From Pyrus communis (lineage: Eukaryota; Streptophyta; Magnoliopsida; Rosales; Rosaceae), in the NCBI RefSeq assembly GCF_963583255.1, contig NC_084817.1, positions 21,559,837 to 21,623,836 on the forward strand: a DNA stretch of 64,000 nucleotides. Direction: 5' to 3'. Numbering within the stretch: position 1 is the stretch's first letter; every line of letters starts with the position of its first letter. The position numbers and the translations under genes are program-made. This document shows, piece by piece, positions 12,579 through 24,999 of this stretch. The notes under the pieces were generated by a model. The model saw only the letters and a program-made list of their open reading frames with translations. It was not told the DNA's origin and searched no databases.

Positions 12579-12698
12579 CCTCACGATCATACCAACTTAC
12601 ATGCATCGGATCCCATCTAAACTCCGAAGTTAAGCTAGTCTGGGCGAGAGTAGTACTAGAATGGAATGACCTCTTGTGAAGTCCTCGTGTTGCATCCC
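12579..12698 (+). pseudogene. 5S rRNA-like sequence (degenerate, pol III-derived)
   Basis: About 120 bp aligns end to end with plant 5S rRNA. Recognisable blocks are CGATCATACCA, CGGATCCCATC, AACTCCGAAGTTAAGC, TGGGCGAGAGTAGTACTAG and AAGTCCTCGTGTTGCATCCC. The first bases and the box C region (GGATGGGTGACCTCCTGGGA in real 5S) carry several changes, and no T-run terminator follows. It is a single copy, not part of a 5S array. It may be a stray 5S pseudogene or the 5S part of a Cassandra-type TRIM LTR. A definite Cassandra-like LTR is present elsewhere in the window (61835-62118). Confidence 0.7.
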
Positions 12699-12699
12699 C

Positions 12700-13376
12700 A
12701 CGACCGACCCCACTCGTGGGAAAAGGCTTTGTTGTGTTGTGTTTTTGTGAGCTATATCAATAGCTAACAGCTAAAAACACACTGCGCAGCTGTTCACCTC
12801 AGGTTTGTTCTTGACAGGGTAACGAGTTGTACGCATGTTTTCTTTTCCATGAGCAAACTGAAAGAAAAAAATGGCAACCTTCATCTTTTATCTGTGAGAT
12901 ATAAAAAAATTAATAAATACTGAATATATTTATCGATTCACAACATAAGTTTTACCGTAATTCATTCCAGATTTTAAACTTTCGATTATTTTTTTTTTAA
13001 AATTTATATACCCCTCCCATTACAAATTTTCATAATTTCAATCGAACATAACTAATATCAATGTCAATTTAAGCATCGATATTTTTACCTAGATCAATAT
13101 TTTAAACACAGGTAACTAGTTACAAATTTCCAAATTCGCAGGAGGCAGCAAACCAAACGCCAAAATCTCGTTAACCATGAAAAAAAGGCCGAAGTCTCCA
13201 CTTGTCATATAATTCGTCCATAGCAAAAAAGGAGGTCCGCGGGAGCACCGACTGCTTCCCTCGGTATCTCCGCCTCCACTTCCGTCTTCTTCTTCTCTCT
13301 CCGTTCCGCTCCCTCTCCCTCTCCCTTCCCGCCGATATTCCTGAATCTGTCATTGCGAGACGCCGTCATTGCAACA
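12700..13376. other. Intergenic region and presumed promoter of the hydrolase locus
   Basis: AT-rich sequence is followed from 13260 by a pyrimidine-rich leader (CTTCTTCTTCTCTC, CTCCCTCTCCCTCTCCC) just before the first ATG, as in many plant 5' UTRs. The short open frames here read through this CT-rich leader and are not genes. Confidence 0.5.
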
Positions 13377-16300
13377 ATGGCGGCGATTTCGAATCTTGAG
13401 GGGTGCAGTCACGGCGGGAACGCAGTCATTTTCGGAGAGAGGAGGCTACAGTTCCGGTCAACTCCTGGATTGAAAACTCGGATCTCTTGGCCCTCTAAGG
13501 TATCATATGACATAATTTTTACTTCAATTGCTTTTCATATTTTCCATTTCATCTCAATTATGTAAATTTACGCAGAGAAATGTTGTTGTTAGAGTGACCA
13601 TTTGAACAATGCTACTTCTTCAGACCATCAATTCGAATAATTGATTGGATGGATGATTGTGAAATTCCAAGTGTTGCACTTTTTATTTTTTATTTTTTTA
13701 TATTTATTTGTTCAAATTTGTTATATTGTACGTGGGTTTAATCAAGGAATTTGGTTACATTCAAGAAAACTATAATTTATACATGATTTTTTTTACCAAT
13801 TCCAATGTGGGCCTGCTGTGTTTTAAGTTTCAAATTTGTAGTTGTATAATACTTCTCTGTTTCAGAGACCAAAATTCGGTTTGATGATCAATTTTTTTTT
13901 TCACGTAATCATTTTCCCTCTTCTTGATATAGAATCAGTTAGCAGTTGGTCAATAGGGCAAATCAGATAAGAATTCCCGTGTTCGTACGGCATTAGTTGG
14001 TGAGAAGATTGCACGAAGTGGAGATTTTTCCAGGCCTTCTGACATCCCGGTATCAAAAACTACTTTTTCCACACAGTGACTTAAAACAAATTGTAAATGT
14101 GTCTTCTTTGGAATGTAGATGATGTTAGTCTGAAGTTTCAGGCTACATAATTAACATTTTTTTTTTTTGGTTTTGTTTTTATTTGGCAGGCATTTGATCT
14201 TGTTCAAGGAGCACTTGTAAGTCGTTGTCTTTAATCTCCTGATAAGCTGATATGTAGTGAGTTAATGATTGAGAACTTGATGCAATTGTTGTTCAGATTC
14301 TAACGCTTCTCGTTCATATAAAAGTACCATACTTTTGTTCTGCCCCAGTACCTATATTAAAATTTAACAAACTAAATTGAGGAACAATCTCAAATGCGCC
14401 AGTCAGTGAAGATGAGAAATCATGAGGAGTTGCCACATAGTTTACTTTTATTGTTTGAGTTTGCATAATCACATATCTGAATAGTCATAGCGTGCAGGTA
14501 AAATGGAGTCCAGATGTGGTTGTGGACAGGTCATTACCTGAGCCTCCAACAGCTGTTTTTCTGCATGGAATTGTACGTAGCAGGAAGAACTGGGGTACGT
14601 TTGTTCTTTTCCCTTTCTATTGTTCTCCGGTTAAGTGTCCCTTTTTGTACTGTTCTGTGGCATGTAGGAGTTTTCTCGTGTATTACTTTTCAATTCATAT
14701 CTTTGCAGCATTAGCAACATAGTGGTGGTAGTGGATTTTCTATTGTTTGCTGTGCATAAATAGTCTGCGGTTTTATCCGTAATATCTGATATTGCAGGAA
14801 CCTTCACCAGGAGATTGGCACAAAAATTTCCGACATGGCAGGTATGCTTTTGTACTTTAACTTATCATGAATGAAACGTGTATTTATGTGGTAAAGCTCA
14901 TAACATTTAATTTTCTTATAGAATTTCCGACATGGCAGGTAACGTCTAGGCTTATTTATTTGTCTGCAGTATTGTGACAAATTGATTATACTAAGTGATC
15001 CTATATACCACAAACACAAGCACCGCCAGTACAGATCTGCCACAAAGACATGCAAGGCACACACAAAATCATCGCTAACAAGCAAGATCACATTACTCAG
15101 CCCTGGGCGAGCAGTAGTCCACCCAAAGTTTGAGAGCTAAACCCAAAATCCTAAGCTCTAAAACGGTGATTCTGCACCTCAAATTATTAAGTACCATGCT
15201 AAACGCTACACTTCTAACTCTCAATAACCGCTTGTAACCATGGGTAATTTGCAAAAGTTTTTAAAGCAATACTTTAATTGTCTCAAGGGGATAGAAGAAA
15301 AATGGAAACAATAAAAACTTGGGCGGCACTTAGAAATTGATCTCTCACTTGAGGTTCTTTTAAATAGTTTACTGTAGTTTTGTGACTGATCTAACTAAGC
15401 ATATGTACTACTTCGCCTGTTGTCACTAATTACGCTTGTAATTTCTGTGTTTTTGGGGTGTGTATTTGGATATATTGAATAGGGAATTTTTATATTTGGT
15501 CATGATGACAATCTTATGTTATTCTTCTATTTATTGGCAAAGTTTCTGTTAGTGGACCTGCGGTGTCATGGTGATTCAGCATCAAGTAAGAAAAGTGGAC
15601 CCCATAGTGTTTCATCCACTGCTCTAGATGTCCTAAAACTGGTACGTGTTTCTTGCGCACTTGCTGTCATTATTTTTGAAGGACAAGTTTCCCCATTGTC
15701 ATATATTACCCTATTTTTCCAAGAAAAGTTTCAGTTATTGTTCTGAATTAGATGAATCTCACAGCCTTCATCTGTGTTTCTTATGCCTATATTTTTCTTT
15801 CGTACTTGCACACTTCTTTGTAACTTCATCATTATTTTCATGAACAGTGTTGTATGCACAGCATTTGAACACTCCCAGATGTTTGTATATTTTTGTCTAG
15901 TACCTTCTCATGCTTCAGATACAACTATGTGAGGTAATGTTGTTTCTTCTTCCTGTATAGGTTTGACAGCTTAGATTAACACCTCGGGTTATAGTTGGAC
16001 ACAGTTTTGGAGGGAAAGGTATCTTAGGCTATTTTGGCATGTTGCATACCTTTATTGGAGAGTGCTAGTACACAGTACATCTGCACCATCTTAAAATGGA
16101 TTGATGCTTACTATGTTTCTGGTTTTCATGTAGTTGCCTTGAGCATGGTGCAAAAACTCTTGCACGACCAGTCAGAGTAAGTAATGGGAATATATTGAAT
16201 ATATATCCTAGAAAGTTCGAGGGTCTCTGGACATTATCCTTATTTTCGTCTCACTAGTTGTTTGTCTAGGTTTGGGTTCTAGATGCTACGCCTGGAATAG

Positions 16301-18414
16301 TTCATCCTGGTGGGGATGGGGAGGACCATCCAGAAGAATTGATTTCTGTCCTAAGTACACTGCCAAACGAGGTGAATACATGTTCAATAGTTGTTTCCTT
16401 TCTTTTTTTACGAAGTTGGGCGCCTTTAGGTATTGTAGTCCTTTTATTATTTAATTATTTGTCTTTAGTATGTCTTTCTTGCCCCTTTTTATCATCATTT
16501 GTCTCTCCATTTACAACTCTTAAGGTAAATTCATGTAATACAACTTGATATCTGATCATTGTTAATCAGTTTATTACACGCTTTTGGGTCCTACTGAATA
16601 GAGATACATGTACACCACTACAGTGACCAAAACCTGAAAGGTTTCATTCTCACTGTGTTTGTCGTAAAGACTTCTACCAATTTGTCTTTCAATAAAAAGT
16701 TCATTCTACCAGTTTTTCTTAGAGGCAGGTTTCCTCAAAGCAGGATGTTGTGGATGCTTTAGTTAATAAAGGATTCTCCAAAGATGTCGCACAGGTACTT
16801 TAAACTGTGAGACATGCTTGAATGGAATAATTTGTAGTTTGGGCTTTGAAATTTTTTATGTATGGATCAGCTTGGTATTTCTTATTTCCGACATTAATAC
16901 TTAGCCTAATTCATATTTGGTCGTTACATTTTGTTTCTTTATTGATAGCACCTATCTAACTTTCAAATTTAACAGTTATGCATATTTGCTCGTTATGTTA
17001 GCTGACTTTGTGGGAAAAAAGTGGTTCCAATCCCATCTTCTGCTATTACTCTGTCTCATTAATTTCACCATATCATTTTCATGTTTGATACTCTTGTGTT
17101 CTTTTTTGTCTTGCGGTGCAATTGATTTACCCCTTTTTTCTTCTTCCATGCCTTGAGGATTTTATTTTATTGTTATTATATGCTGTTTCATGTGCAGTGG
17201 GTGGTTACTAATCTTCGACCAACCAATTCTCTTGGTTCATCACCATCAACCTTTTCATGGGTGTTTGATCTGAAGGGAATCGCTGAAATGTATAAATCTT
17301 ATGAAGAAACAAATTTATGGTAATTAGTTCATATCCTTATCTTGTTGGATTAGTTTTATATGTGGCACAGGAGAGTCAATACCTAGTGGTTAAATATCCT
17401 TTTAATCAACCGAAATACTGCCCATTTGTCTGAGCTGGGGGTTTTCTTTCATGAATTATATTTTCTTTTAAATTATGTTTATTTTTTATTCTGGATGTAC
17501 ATCAAACTACATATCCTTCAAATATTGAAACAAAAAGGACATTTTCATTTTTGAAGTTACGTCTGCTTCAACTTTTTCCCCATATCTTGAATGTCAAATT
17601 TGCAATTGGCTCTTATTGGATTGGATCATAGTAGGAAAATTGTTGAAGATGTGCCTTGGGGTGTCCATGTGAACTTTTTGAAAGCAGAAAGGAGCTTGCA
17701 CAGATGGGCTTTAGGAGATCTCCAGAGAATTCATGCGGCTGAGGAGCTTGCTGCTGAGGAAGCAGGTGGAGTGGAAATGCATGTCCTTGAGGATGCAGGC
17801 CACTGGTTATGTTGCTTTACAGTTTAGAATGAAGCACACAAAATGGAACACTTGTGTTTGTATATGTGCACGCATATATATATATATATATATATATAAT
17901 CATTCACAAGATATATTAGAATCTTAGAGGTTCCGATAGATCAGTATTGGCTCCCAGACTCCTGGGCGAGCATTTTGGGCATGGGAATCATAATTAATGT
18001 ATTTTTCTTTTGAGCAGTTATTTGGGTTAGCAGTTTTAGGATTTATAATTTTGTGCAAAGTTAGTATCGTTCAGTAGTGACACTTTCTTTGCTGCAATGC
18101 TACTGATTGGTATCATAGGAACTGCTTGTAGTCATTTTGGACAAGGGAATTCGTAGTTTTGGGGAAGTTGCTTTTGTCATACAGTCATGCACAAGTGATT
18201 CTTTGGCATTGTTAATGCAGTCCAGAGTGCATAAGATGCTGCTTAAAATATCAAATTGTTCGACGCAATTTGTTTGAAACTTGCATGAATGGGATAATAT
18301 CAACTGTACTGTATTTGCTAAATATGCAGCGGTGCTCATTTTTCGTCCTTTCATTTTCAGGTCCGTGCTGATAATCCAGACGAGCTGTTTAGGATCCTTT
18401 CCTCTTCTTTTTAA
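13377..18414 (+). pseudogene. ABHD11-like alpha/beta hydrolase, 13 exons, apparently inactivated
   Basis: Exons by splice site and frame: 13377-13499, 13933-14049, 14190-14216, 14498-14594, 14798-14841, 15543-15641, 15961-16018, 16134-16176, 16270-16371, 16729-16794, 17198-17319, 17635-17806, 18361-18414. Visible motifs are the oxyanion FLHGI (exon 4), LLVDLRCHGDS (exon 6), nucleophile elbow GHSFGG (exon 7), VLDATPG (exon 9) and the catalytic-His DAGHW (exon 12), with a SSSF C-terminus. This matches plant plastid-type alpha/beta hydrolases related to Arabidopsis AT4G10030 (from memory). Lesions: TAG at 13954-13956 in exon 2; TGA at 15964-15966 in exon 7; exon 8 is 43 bp where 53 is needed, breaking the frame; and the exon 12 donor is TT instead of GT at 17807. 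Copy 2 of exon 2 (29905-30021) lacks the TAG. Sequencing error is an alternative, but four independent faults make decay likely. Confidence 0.8.
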
Positions 18415-18858
18415 AGCAATGGTTTAATTGCCAAAACCTGGGGGAGCTTTGGCATGCTCTTGATCAGTTCAGACATACCAGCATTCTACTGAGAATGAGA
18501 AATCACCAGACGGTTCCAATGTTTTAGTCCTCGGAAGAAACAGGTCAAGTTCTCTATCAAATGATTATATAAATCCGTTTATATCATAGTGATTTTTGTG
18601 TATTATCGTTCCTCGTTCTTTTCATTTCTTTACGTGGCCTCCGTCCCCTTCTCGTTGCGGTTGCAGCTATAACTTTAAACGTGTGTAAATCACTATAGAG
18701 AAGATGGATATCTACGTTTTAATGATTCAAGTGTTTGGCTTAGATTAGTTTTATTTTTACAATTTATGAGAACACGTACATGTTTGTACGTATAAATTGT
18801 TCAAAAAGAAAAGAAAAAGGTAAAATCCAAACTCTGGAATCATTTGATTTGAAAATTT
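18415..18858. other. 3' flank of the hydrolase locus
   Basis: This is the 3' UTR and downstream AT-rich sequence of the hydrolase pseudogene. No other feature is seen. The segmental duplication begins at about 18859. Confidence 0.5.
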
Positions 18859-20684
18859 AAGGGCGTTTTGATAACTATTTAATTGATGAAAGCATTCAAA
18901 ATCAAAATTTATTTTATGTTGTGTACACTTTTAAGATTTTATTTTATTTTCATCTTTCTTTTTCTTCGTCCTCTCTCGGTGCCATTCTTCATCTCCCCTT
19001 TCCTCATATCTCAAGCACGAAATGTAAAAATCAACGAACAAAGATGGAATGATTGTCGCTGGAATGTACCTGAGAGGATAGTTGGACCAACAAATTGGTC
19101 AAGGATTAAAATGGCAAATACCTAAATGTGGAAACCGGAAACTCTAACGAGAACCAAAAGAATATTGAAGTTCAACGTTGTGTTTCACGAAACTCCATAA
19201 CTCAAGTGTACCAAAACAACGTACCCTATATGTTGTTTTAACTGAGGACTTTTGACTGAAATGATCTTTAATTTCAATTCCTAATTGTTGAAATTATCAA
19301 AGATTAAATATCGACGACATAATGATCAAATATCGATGAAATAGAAATAAAAGATTGACGATATAGTGATCATATATTGATAACATACTAAATAGTGATT
19401 ATTTCAGCAATTGAGATTTGAAAATTAATCATATATCAACAACGTACTAAAAAGTCATTTCACCAGAATTTCTAGCGAGTAAATCTTCGTTATTAAATTG
19501 TTAAATAAAAATTTAACAATCGAAAATTTCGGTCCATAAGATTTTCTCGAAACATATTAGAAAATATGTTCATTAGGCTAACCCATTAACTCTTTGAAAA
19601 TTAATCATATATTGACAACATATTAAAAAGTCATTTCACTAGAATTTTCAACGAAATTTCGATGAATAAAATTTTCTCCGAACATTCTAAAAAATATGTT
19701 GATTTGGCCAACCCATTAACTCTTTGAATCCCCAAAAAGCCAAACGGAAGTCTTCCATGAAATTTCGAGTAAAAAATCTACTTTTTGTATTAAATGCCAA
19801 GTATTTCAATGAATGCAGGATTCAAATTCACATGGTTTGTTAATGAAGGCCAAAGCAAGACCATTAGCAGTACCAATCAATGCCCAAAAATAGTTGACAT
19901 AAACACTAAAAAGGTTGATTTTGTCTGGACAGATTCAGCTCAACATGTTCAAACATTTTGCCTCTTGACATGATGTCGTGGACCCAGTCAAAATTGCTTA
20001 AGCATAACAAAATCCAACCTTCACCCTAGAATTTTTTTTTCAACCCTCTTGTTCTCTCTCTTTCCATTCTGCAACTCGATCTTTCTTTATCACTCTCCAT
20101 TTTCTTCCAAACATAGAATTTGCCAACCTGATATCCTTTCACGGTCATCCTTCACCGCCCTAGTTGCAAACTTGAATTTTTTGAATTGTACAATATTTTT
20201 TATTTTTTCATTTCCTTTATTTTGGACTATGGAATAGTATTTCTTGTAATGCTTTGATGGGAAGTTTTAATGGCCACTAGCAGTTCTTGTAATGATTTTG
20301 CGTTCTATCTGAATGTGTTAATTTTTTACCATGTTAATTGAACTCTTGGAAATTACTACTAAGAATCTTATTGCCAATTCAAGCTTTCTATTCTTTTTCG
20401 TGTAATCATGTTTGTGTAAGGGTGCAAGCATCTTCCAAAGCCTATTTATATTGGTAGTTGTACTTAGACTGAACAACACATTATGAACTAATCAATTGAT
20501 GAGGAAAAATGGTTACTTTGAGACATTTGATTTAAGAAGCACTACTTGTTTTGGTTAGTTAAAATTATTTTTCATAAAGAAATCACAATTCAAATGAGAA
20601 GGGAAAAGAAAAGACATATTTGATTGGTTTATATTTCCATATCAATATATATACATACATACATATATATATATACATACATAC

Positions 20685-20718
<34 letters not shown>

Positions 20719-21100
20719 GTTTATGTCTTTTTTAGATTGTGCACTGAAAAAAGAATTTATGTCATAAGAGTAAAAAAAGAAATCCTAACAAATCCATGAA
20801 AGAAATCATTACAAATTCATAGAAATCTATAATAGAAATCCATAATAATCTGTCAAAATTCATATAGAATTGTATAATCTATTAAAATCCTTTGAAATCT
20901 GTCACTTAAAAAAGTCTATTAAAATCATTTGAAATCCAAATTGACTACACACCCTTGGTGTATCGAATCGTGTTTTCAGTGTAAAATATTTCCTACTAGT
21001 ATTATGCAACCAAAAGCAAATAACATGTTGTGCACGTGACAACTTCAATAAAACTACATTTTAAGGACAACATGTGGATTTAAAACATGGTTTATAAAAT

Positions 21101-21102
<2 letters not shown>

Positions 21103-21150
<48 letters not shown>
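21103..21150. repeat. (TA)n microsatellite in unit A
   Basis: A run of about 24 TA repeats. The orthologous place in unit B (about 48008-48016) has only a few repeats, while unit C has about 40 (57059-57137), so this is a length-variable site between duplicates. Confidence 0.9.
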
Positions 21151-21154
<4 letters not shown>

Positions 21155-21286
21155 GAGAAGCATCAATTTGGTCGAGGGGATTCGCACAATATTGGAGGGA
21201 TCTAATTTGGAAGGAGTGCGTTTGTAGGAGAGGGAAACCAGCTACGAGCAAAACATATTTGAATTTCAACGTTGTGCGTTTCATGG

Positions 21287-21412
21287 GTTAGCACATGCAA
21301 ACAAGAATGTTTTGAACCGACCAAACCTGTTAGCACATGCAAACAAGAATGTTTTGAACTGACCAAACCTGTTAGCACATGCAAACAAGAATGTTTTGAA
21401 CCGACCAAACCT
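21287..21412. repeat. 42-bp minisatellite, three copies, private to unit A
   Basis: Units beginning GTTAGCACATGCAAACAAGA start at 21287, 21329 and 21371, exactly 42 bp apart. Units B and C have a single copy of the GTTAGCAC(A/G)TGCAAACAAGA start followed by different sequence, so the tandem expansion happened after duplication. Confidence 0.85.
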
Positions 21413-22572
21413 TATATTTTCTTGTTTTGAACCGGCAAAGGATTTTACGTGGACTTGGTCCTTTCGCTAAATTTAAAACACCGCCGTGGTAAACTGGTTG
21501 AGGTAATATGCATCGAATGCCAACCTCGCACGCCAACCCCTCATCAAACCAAATTCTCAAACATTCCAAGATAATTTCTGACGTGACTTCCTCTCATACT
21601 TAAACTACAAGTAATGCTACATTTAATACATGTTTGTACGATTATTTGCATTATTTCTTTAATAGGAGTGACATTAGGTAAATCAATTTTGTTGATCAAT
21701 TTTGCAAGCAAAATAATGTGTAGAAAAAAGCACATTAAGCAATACTTAATGAAGAGTCCTATCTCTATTATAAAGATAATATAAATATATAGTGAAAGTA
21801 GTATTTTTATTAAACTCCGCCAAAGTCGATTACTCATTCCTGACATGTATTTCTAATCATAAATCTCAGCCATGCGAGATTTTTTTGTGTGCTCAGAATA
21901 TGGGGTGTTACACTGTGAGTCACTATACAAGTGGTGACATATTTGTATTAAAAAATTAACAACTTAAAAATAAAGCATCCCATCACTTATATAATAATAC
22001 ACAATGTACTACCCGTGTTCGGGACATAATGAAATTTCTCTCAAAACTTGGCTTTCATGCTCACCTTAATTAACCACGTGTGTTTTTCTGTAGGAAATAA
22101 AATACCTTCTATATACTCTGTTTTAGACTTTAGTAGCCCAATTGACATAAAACATGTTTATCTTTACTGTTTTAGTCTAATAACGAAGAGTTACGAGTCG
22201 TTAATAAATACCTTAATTATTTATAAACAATTAAAATTACTTATGATATCAAATATATTATTATCATGTGAAGTCCAACAATCATACATATTTCACATTA
22301 CTTAATTGTGTTATTCACGTATTAAATTTGAAAATTTATCATACGTGATGAAAATATTAAAAGTATAGATCTAACATCATAAAAAATAGTTAAGTTAACT
22401 TTTTCTAATATTAATTTTATAATTAAATCTCAATTTTATTCATGATATCGAAACCTAACAATGTATTAATTTTATACTGAATCCAGTTGACATATATCCT
22501 TATCTTGCCTCAGTGTCTCTCACCGTCCATACCGCTTCTAGTTTCTGGTATTGTTGGAAACCCCTCTTATAC

Positions 22573-22683
22573 TTTGACCTTTGAATATTTTGACCTTCCC
22601 CTCCCTCGCACATGATATGCTACTGCTACCCAATTAATTAATTATTGCACCTCTGACTTTCATAGTTGTTCAACCTATATAAA
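22573..22683 (+). promoter_or_regulatory. Proximal promoter of DREB gene 1
   Basis: TATATAAA at 22676-22683 lies 172 bp before the ATG and is conserved in the two other copies (49517 and 58910). Upstream, TTTGACC/TTGACC cores near 22573-22600 resemble W-boxes. Unit B keeps them, and unit C has lost one through a short deletion. The 5' UTR ends in a variable (TA)n and a (CAT)n run directly before the ATG. Confidence 0.55.
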
Positions 22684-22847
22684 CACTTCCTCCCATTTGC
22701 CTTTTTCATTCACAGATTCAGTCCGAACGTTTCCCACATCTTCCTTACTAGCTACTTACGCAGACGAGTCAGAACTCAGAAGAGAAAGTTCATATTTTAC
22801 ATAAATATAGTTTTACATATATATATATATATATCATCATCATCATC

Positions 22848-23387
22848 ATGAGTTACAGTTCGGAAGAAAGCGGGAGTACTCCATGCAGCACATCAAACAG
22901 AAAACTCAAGGGGGTGCGCCAACGAAAATGGGGCAAGTGGGTGTCCGAAATCCGAGTTCCGGGGACCCGAGACCGGCTTTGGTTAGGTACCTTCTCCACC
23001 GCAGAGGCGGCAGCGGTGGCTCGAGACGTTGGGTATTATTGCTTGCGTCGACCTTCCACGTTGGAAGGCCTTAACTTCCCGTTGATGTTACCGTCTTGTG
23101 TGAGCGATGATATGTCGCCCAGGTCGGTGCAGAAGGCAGCTTCGGATGCTGGCATGGCAGTGGATGCTCAGCTGATTGCCAACAAGTCCCCGCCGCCGCA
23201 GCCAGCTGGAACTGGAAGCAATGCGGTTGAGACGACTGAGTTTTGGGAAAATGGTTATGTTGGAGAGACTTCGACTTCGACTCCTACTTCTACTTCTATG
23301 AGCAGCTGGGGAGGAGGACATGGGTTTGGCAATGGCGGTGATCATCAGGGGTGCTTGAGCATTTCCGTTGAAGATTATGATCTCTAA
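22848..23387 (+). CDS. DREB-type AP2/ERF transcription factor, copy 1 (unit A)
   Basis: This is an intronless gene of 179 codons. Residues 1-20 are Ser-rich. The single AP2/ERF DNA-binding domain covers about residues 21-79 ([40 protein letters not shown]), with Val at the position equivalent to residue 14 of the domain, as in DREB rather than ERF proteins. The remainder is low-complexity (a Thr/Ser/Pro run near 150) and ends SISVEDYDL. Sequence is closest in style to small group II DREB proteins (ERF014/ERF020-like). Such proteins bind DRE/GCC-type elements in the nucleus and respond to stress or developmental cues. The ATG is the first after a CAT-repeat leader and is shared by all three copies. 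Private residues include Ser in PSCVSDD, where the other copies have Arg. It looks functional. Confidence 0.9.
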   Translation: MSYSSEESGSTPCSTSNRKLKGVRQRKWGKWVSEIRVPGTRDRLWLGTFSTAEAAAVARDVGYYCLRRPSTLEGLNFPLMLPSCVSDDMSPRSVQKAASDAGMAVDAQLIANKSPPPQPAGTGSNAVETTEFWENGYVGETSTSTPTSTSMSSWGGGHGFGNGGDHQGCLSISVEDYDL

Positions 23388-23464
23388 ATCTAATTATTAA
23401 GTGTCGTCAGTCAAAGTTATACGGTTTTTTATTTTTTATTACAAATGATATTTTGTACTAGTTT

Positions 23465-23560
23465 ACTAGACAAATTTAAATTCAGGATGCGGTATGGTGA
23501 AATAGAAAGATCTTAACCATCAAAGCAACCCATCACCGCTTGTAACTATGATTTTGGTCC
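23465..23560 (-). repeat. tRNA/SINE-like relic downstream of DREB gene 1
   Basis: On the minus strand GGGTTGCTTTGATGGTTAAG and, further on, a CCTGAATTTAAATTTG-like B-box remnant resemble a tRNA-derived SINE head. The same relic is present at equivalent positions in unit B (about 50330-50420) and unit C (about 59665-59755, with a cleaner CCTGAGTTCAAATT), so it predates the duplication. Confidence 0.3.
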
Positions 23561-24999
23561 ATGGAAGTTTTAGCAATGTTAGCATAAAGTTATTAACTAG
23601 AACTATGCACGTGTTTGTGGGTAGATTTGCTGGAATATATATGTAGCCCTGTATCACACTCACCGTAAGACTAAGTCTAGCTATGCCAAGAAATGGAAAC
23701 AGACTGGTTATGATTTACAATACGACTTTGACCTCCCAAAAAAGGAGTGGAGTTGCATCATTTTAATATTGAAAAAGACGTAAGCTGAATTTGACCTGGT
23801 TATAAGGAGAGAGAGGAAAACAAATCTAGACTTCCGCATGAATTCGCTGAATTGTTTGAATGTACAAATAATAAAAAAAGAGGAAAGCAAATCCATAATT
23901 TCGTATAAATTCACTTAACCAACTGAATTATTTGAACGTACAAATAATGAACAAGTCATGTTTCAAATACTTTGTTGAATTCAACGATCCTCTATGGAAA
24001 GAGGCAAGTGTCCTATTGATGATTTGGAACCCAATTAACACTTAAATAAATTTTATGATGAATTTCTAAACCATGTTTTAGTGCTGCAAATTGAGCATAT
24101 ATTTTAAATCCAACAGAAACCTCAGAAAATAGTGCGATTCTTTGTGCAACCAGTGACACCAAGTGACCACTATTAACGAAAAGGCGATATACTAACATGG
24201 AAATCATTTATACTATCGGTGGTGCCACTGAAACAATATATAAGTTTCAACAGAGTTTCTCTTCACAAAGTGAAAATAATTGTTTCCTTCCTCTTTTTGG
24301 GTTAAAACTACAAATGTTTTTCTTTAGAAATAACTTAAGCATCATTCAGAAGATAGTACAAAGATGCCCAGATGAACTAATCATCACTCAAAAATGAAAT
24401 GAAACAAATGTCATACTTGATAAGAAGAAGTGCATGTTTGGATCGATGTTTGGCCGGAACATAGCTTCAAGATTGTTTCTTGATCTGCTGATTTCCTTCA
24501 ACATCCCGCTGCCAATTTCGGAGGATCTGCTGATTCCCTTCAAGCTTAGAAGTACTTGTTTGCACTGTGTTCCATTTTATGTTGGTCTTATACGGTTTGA
24601 TTTACAATCATCTCCAAGCATTTTATGTATGTACACAAAAGGGGTAATTCAGCTGAAGACGTTTTACACTCATGGAATCTGTTCTTACATACTTACAATC
24701 ATGACCCCAAGGGAAACCAAAATTGAAATTTCAAAGAATAGTCAAATGAAACCAACTTACCCGGTTGTTTTTTGAGTTTGAACTCCGCCAGACTTTGTAA
24801 CAAAATCTTGTCCAAAATAATCAAGGAAGAAATCAAGTGCCAAAATTTGAAGATTTTTTCTTCTGAGCCGAACCAAAACTTAAAAATTGAAAACAAAACG
24901 GCATCAGCCACCATACAAGTAGGAGTTTCAAGAGAGCAACCCTTATATATAGGCCGTTCTTTGCTTGTCTGAAATAGGCAGCTCGTGGATCCCATCAAC

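Noticed and set aside
24434..24775. 113-codon open frame recurring in units A, B and B' (also 50825 and 53848)
   Set aside because: Its recurrence is explained by the segmental duplication. Lengths and ends differ between copies through frame changes, it is cut off in unit C, and no motif is visible. A minus-strand exon is equally possible.
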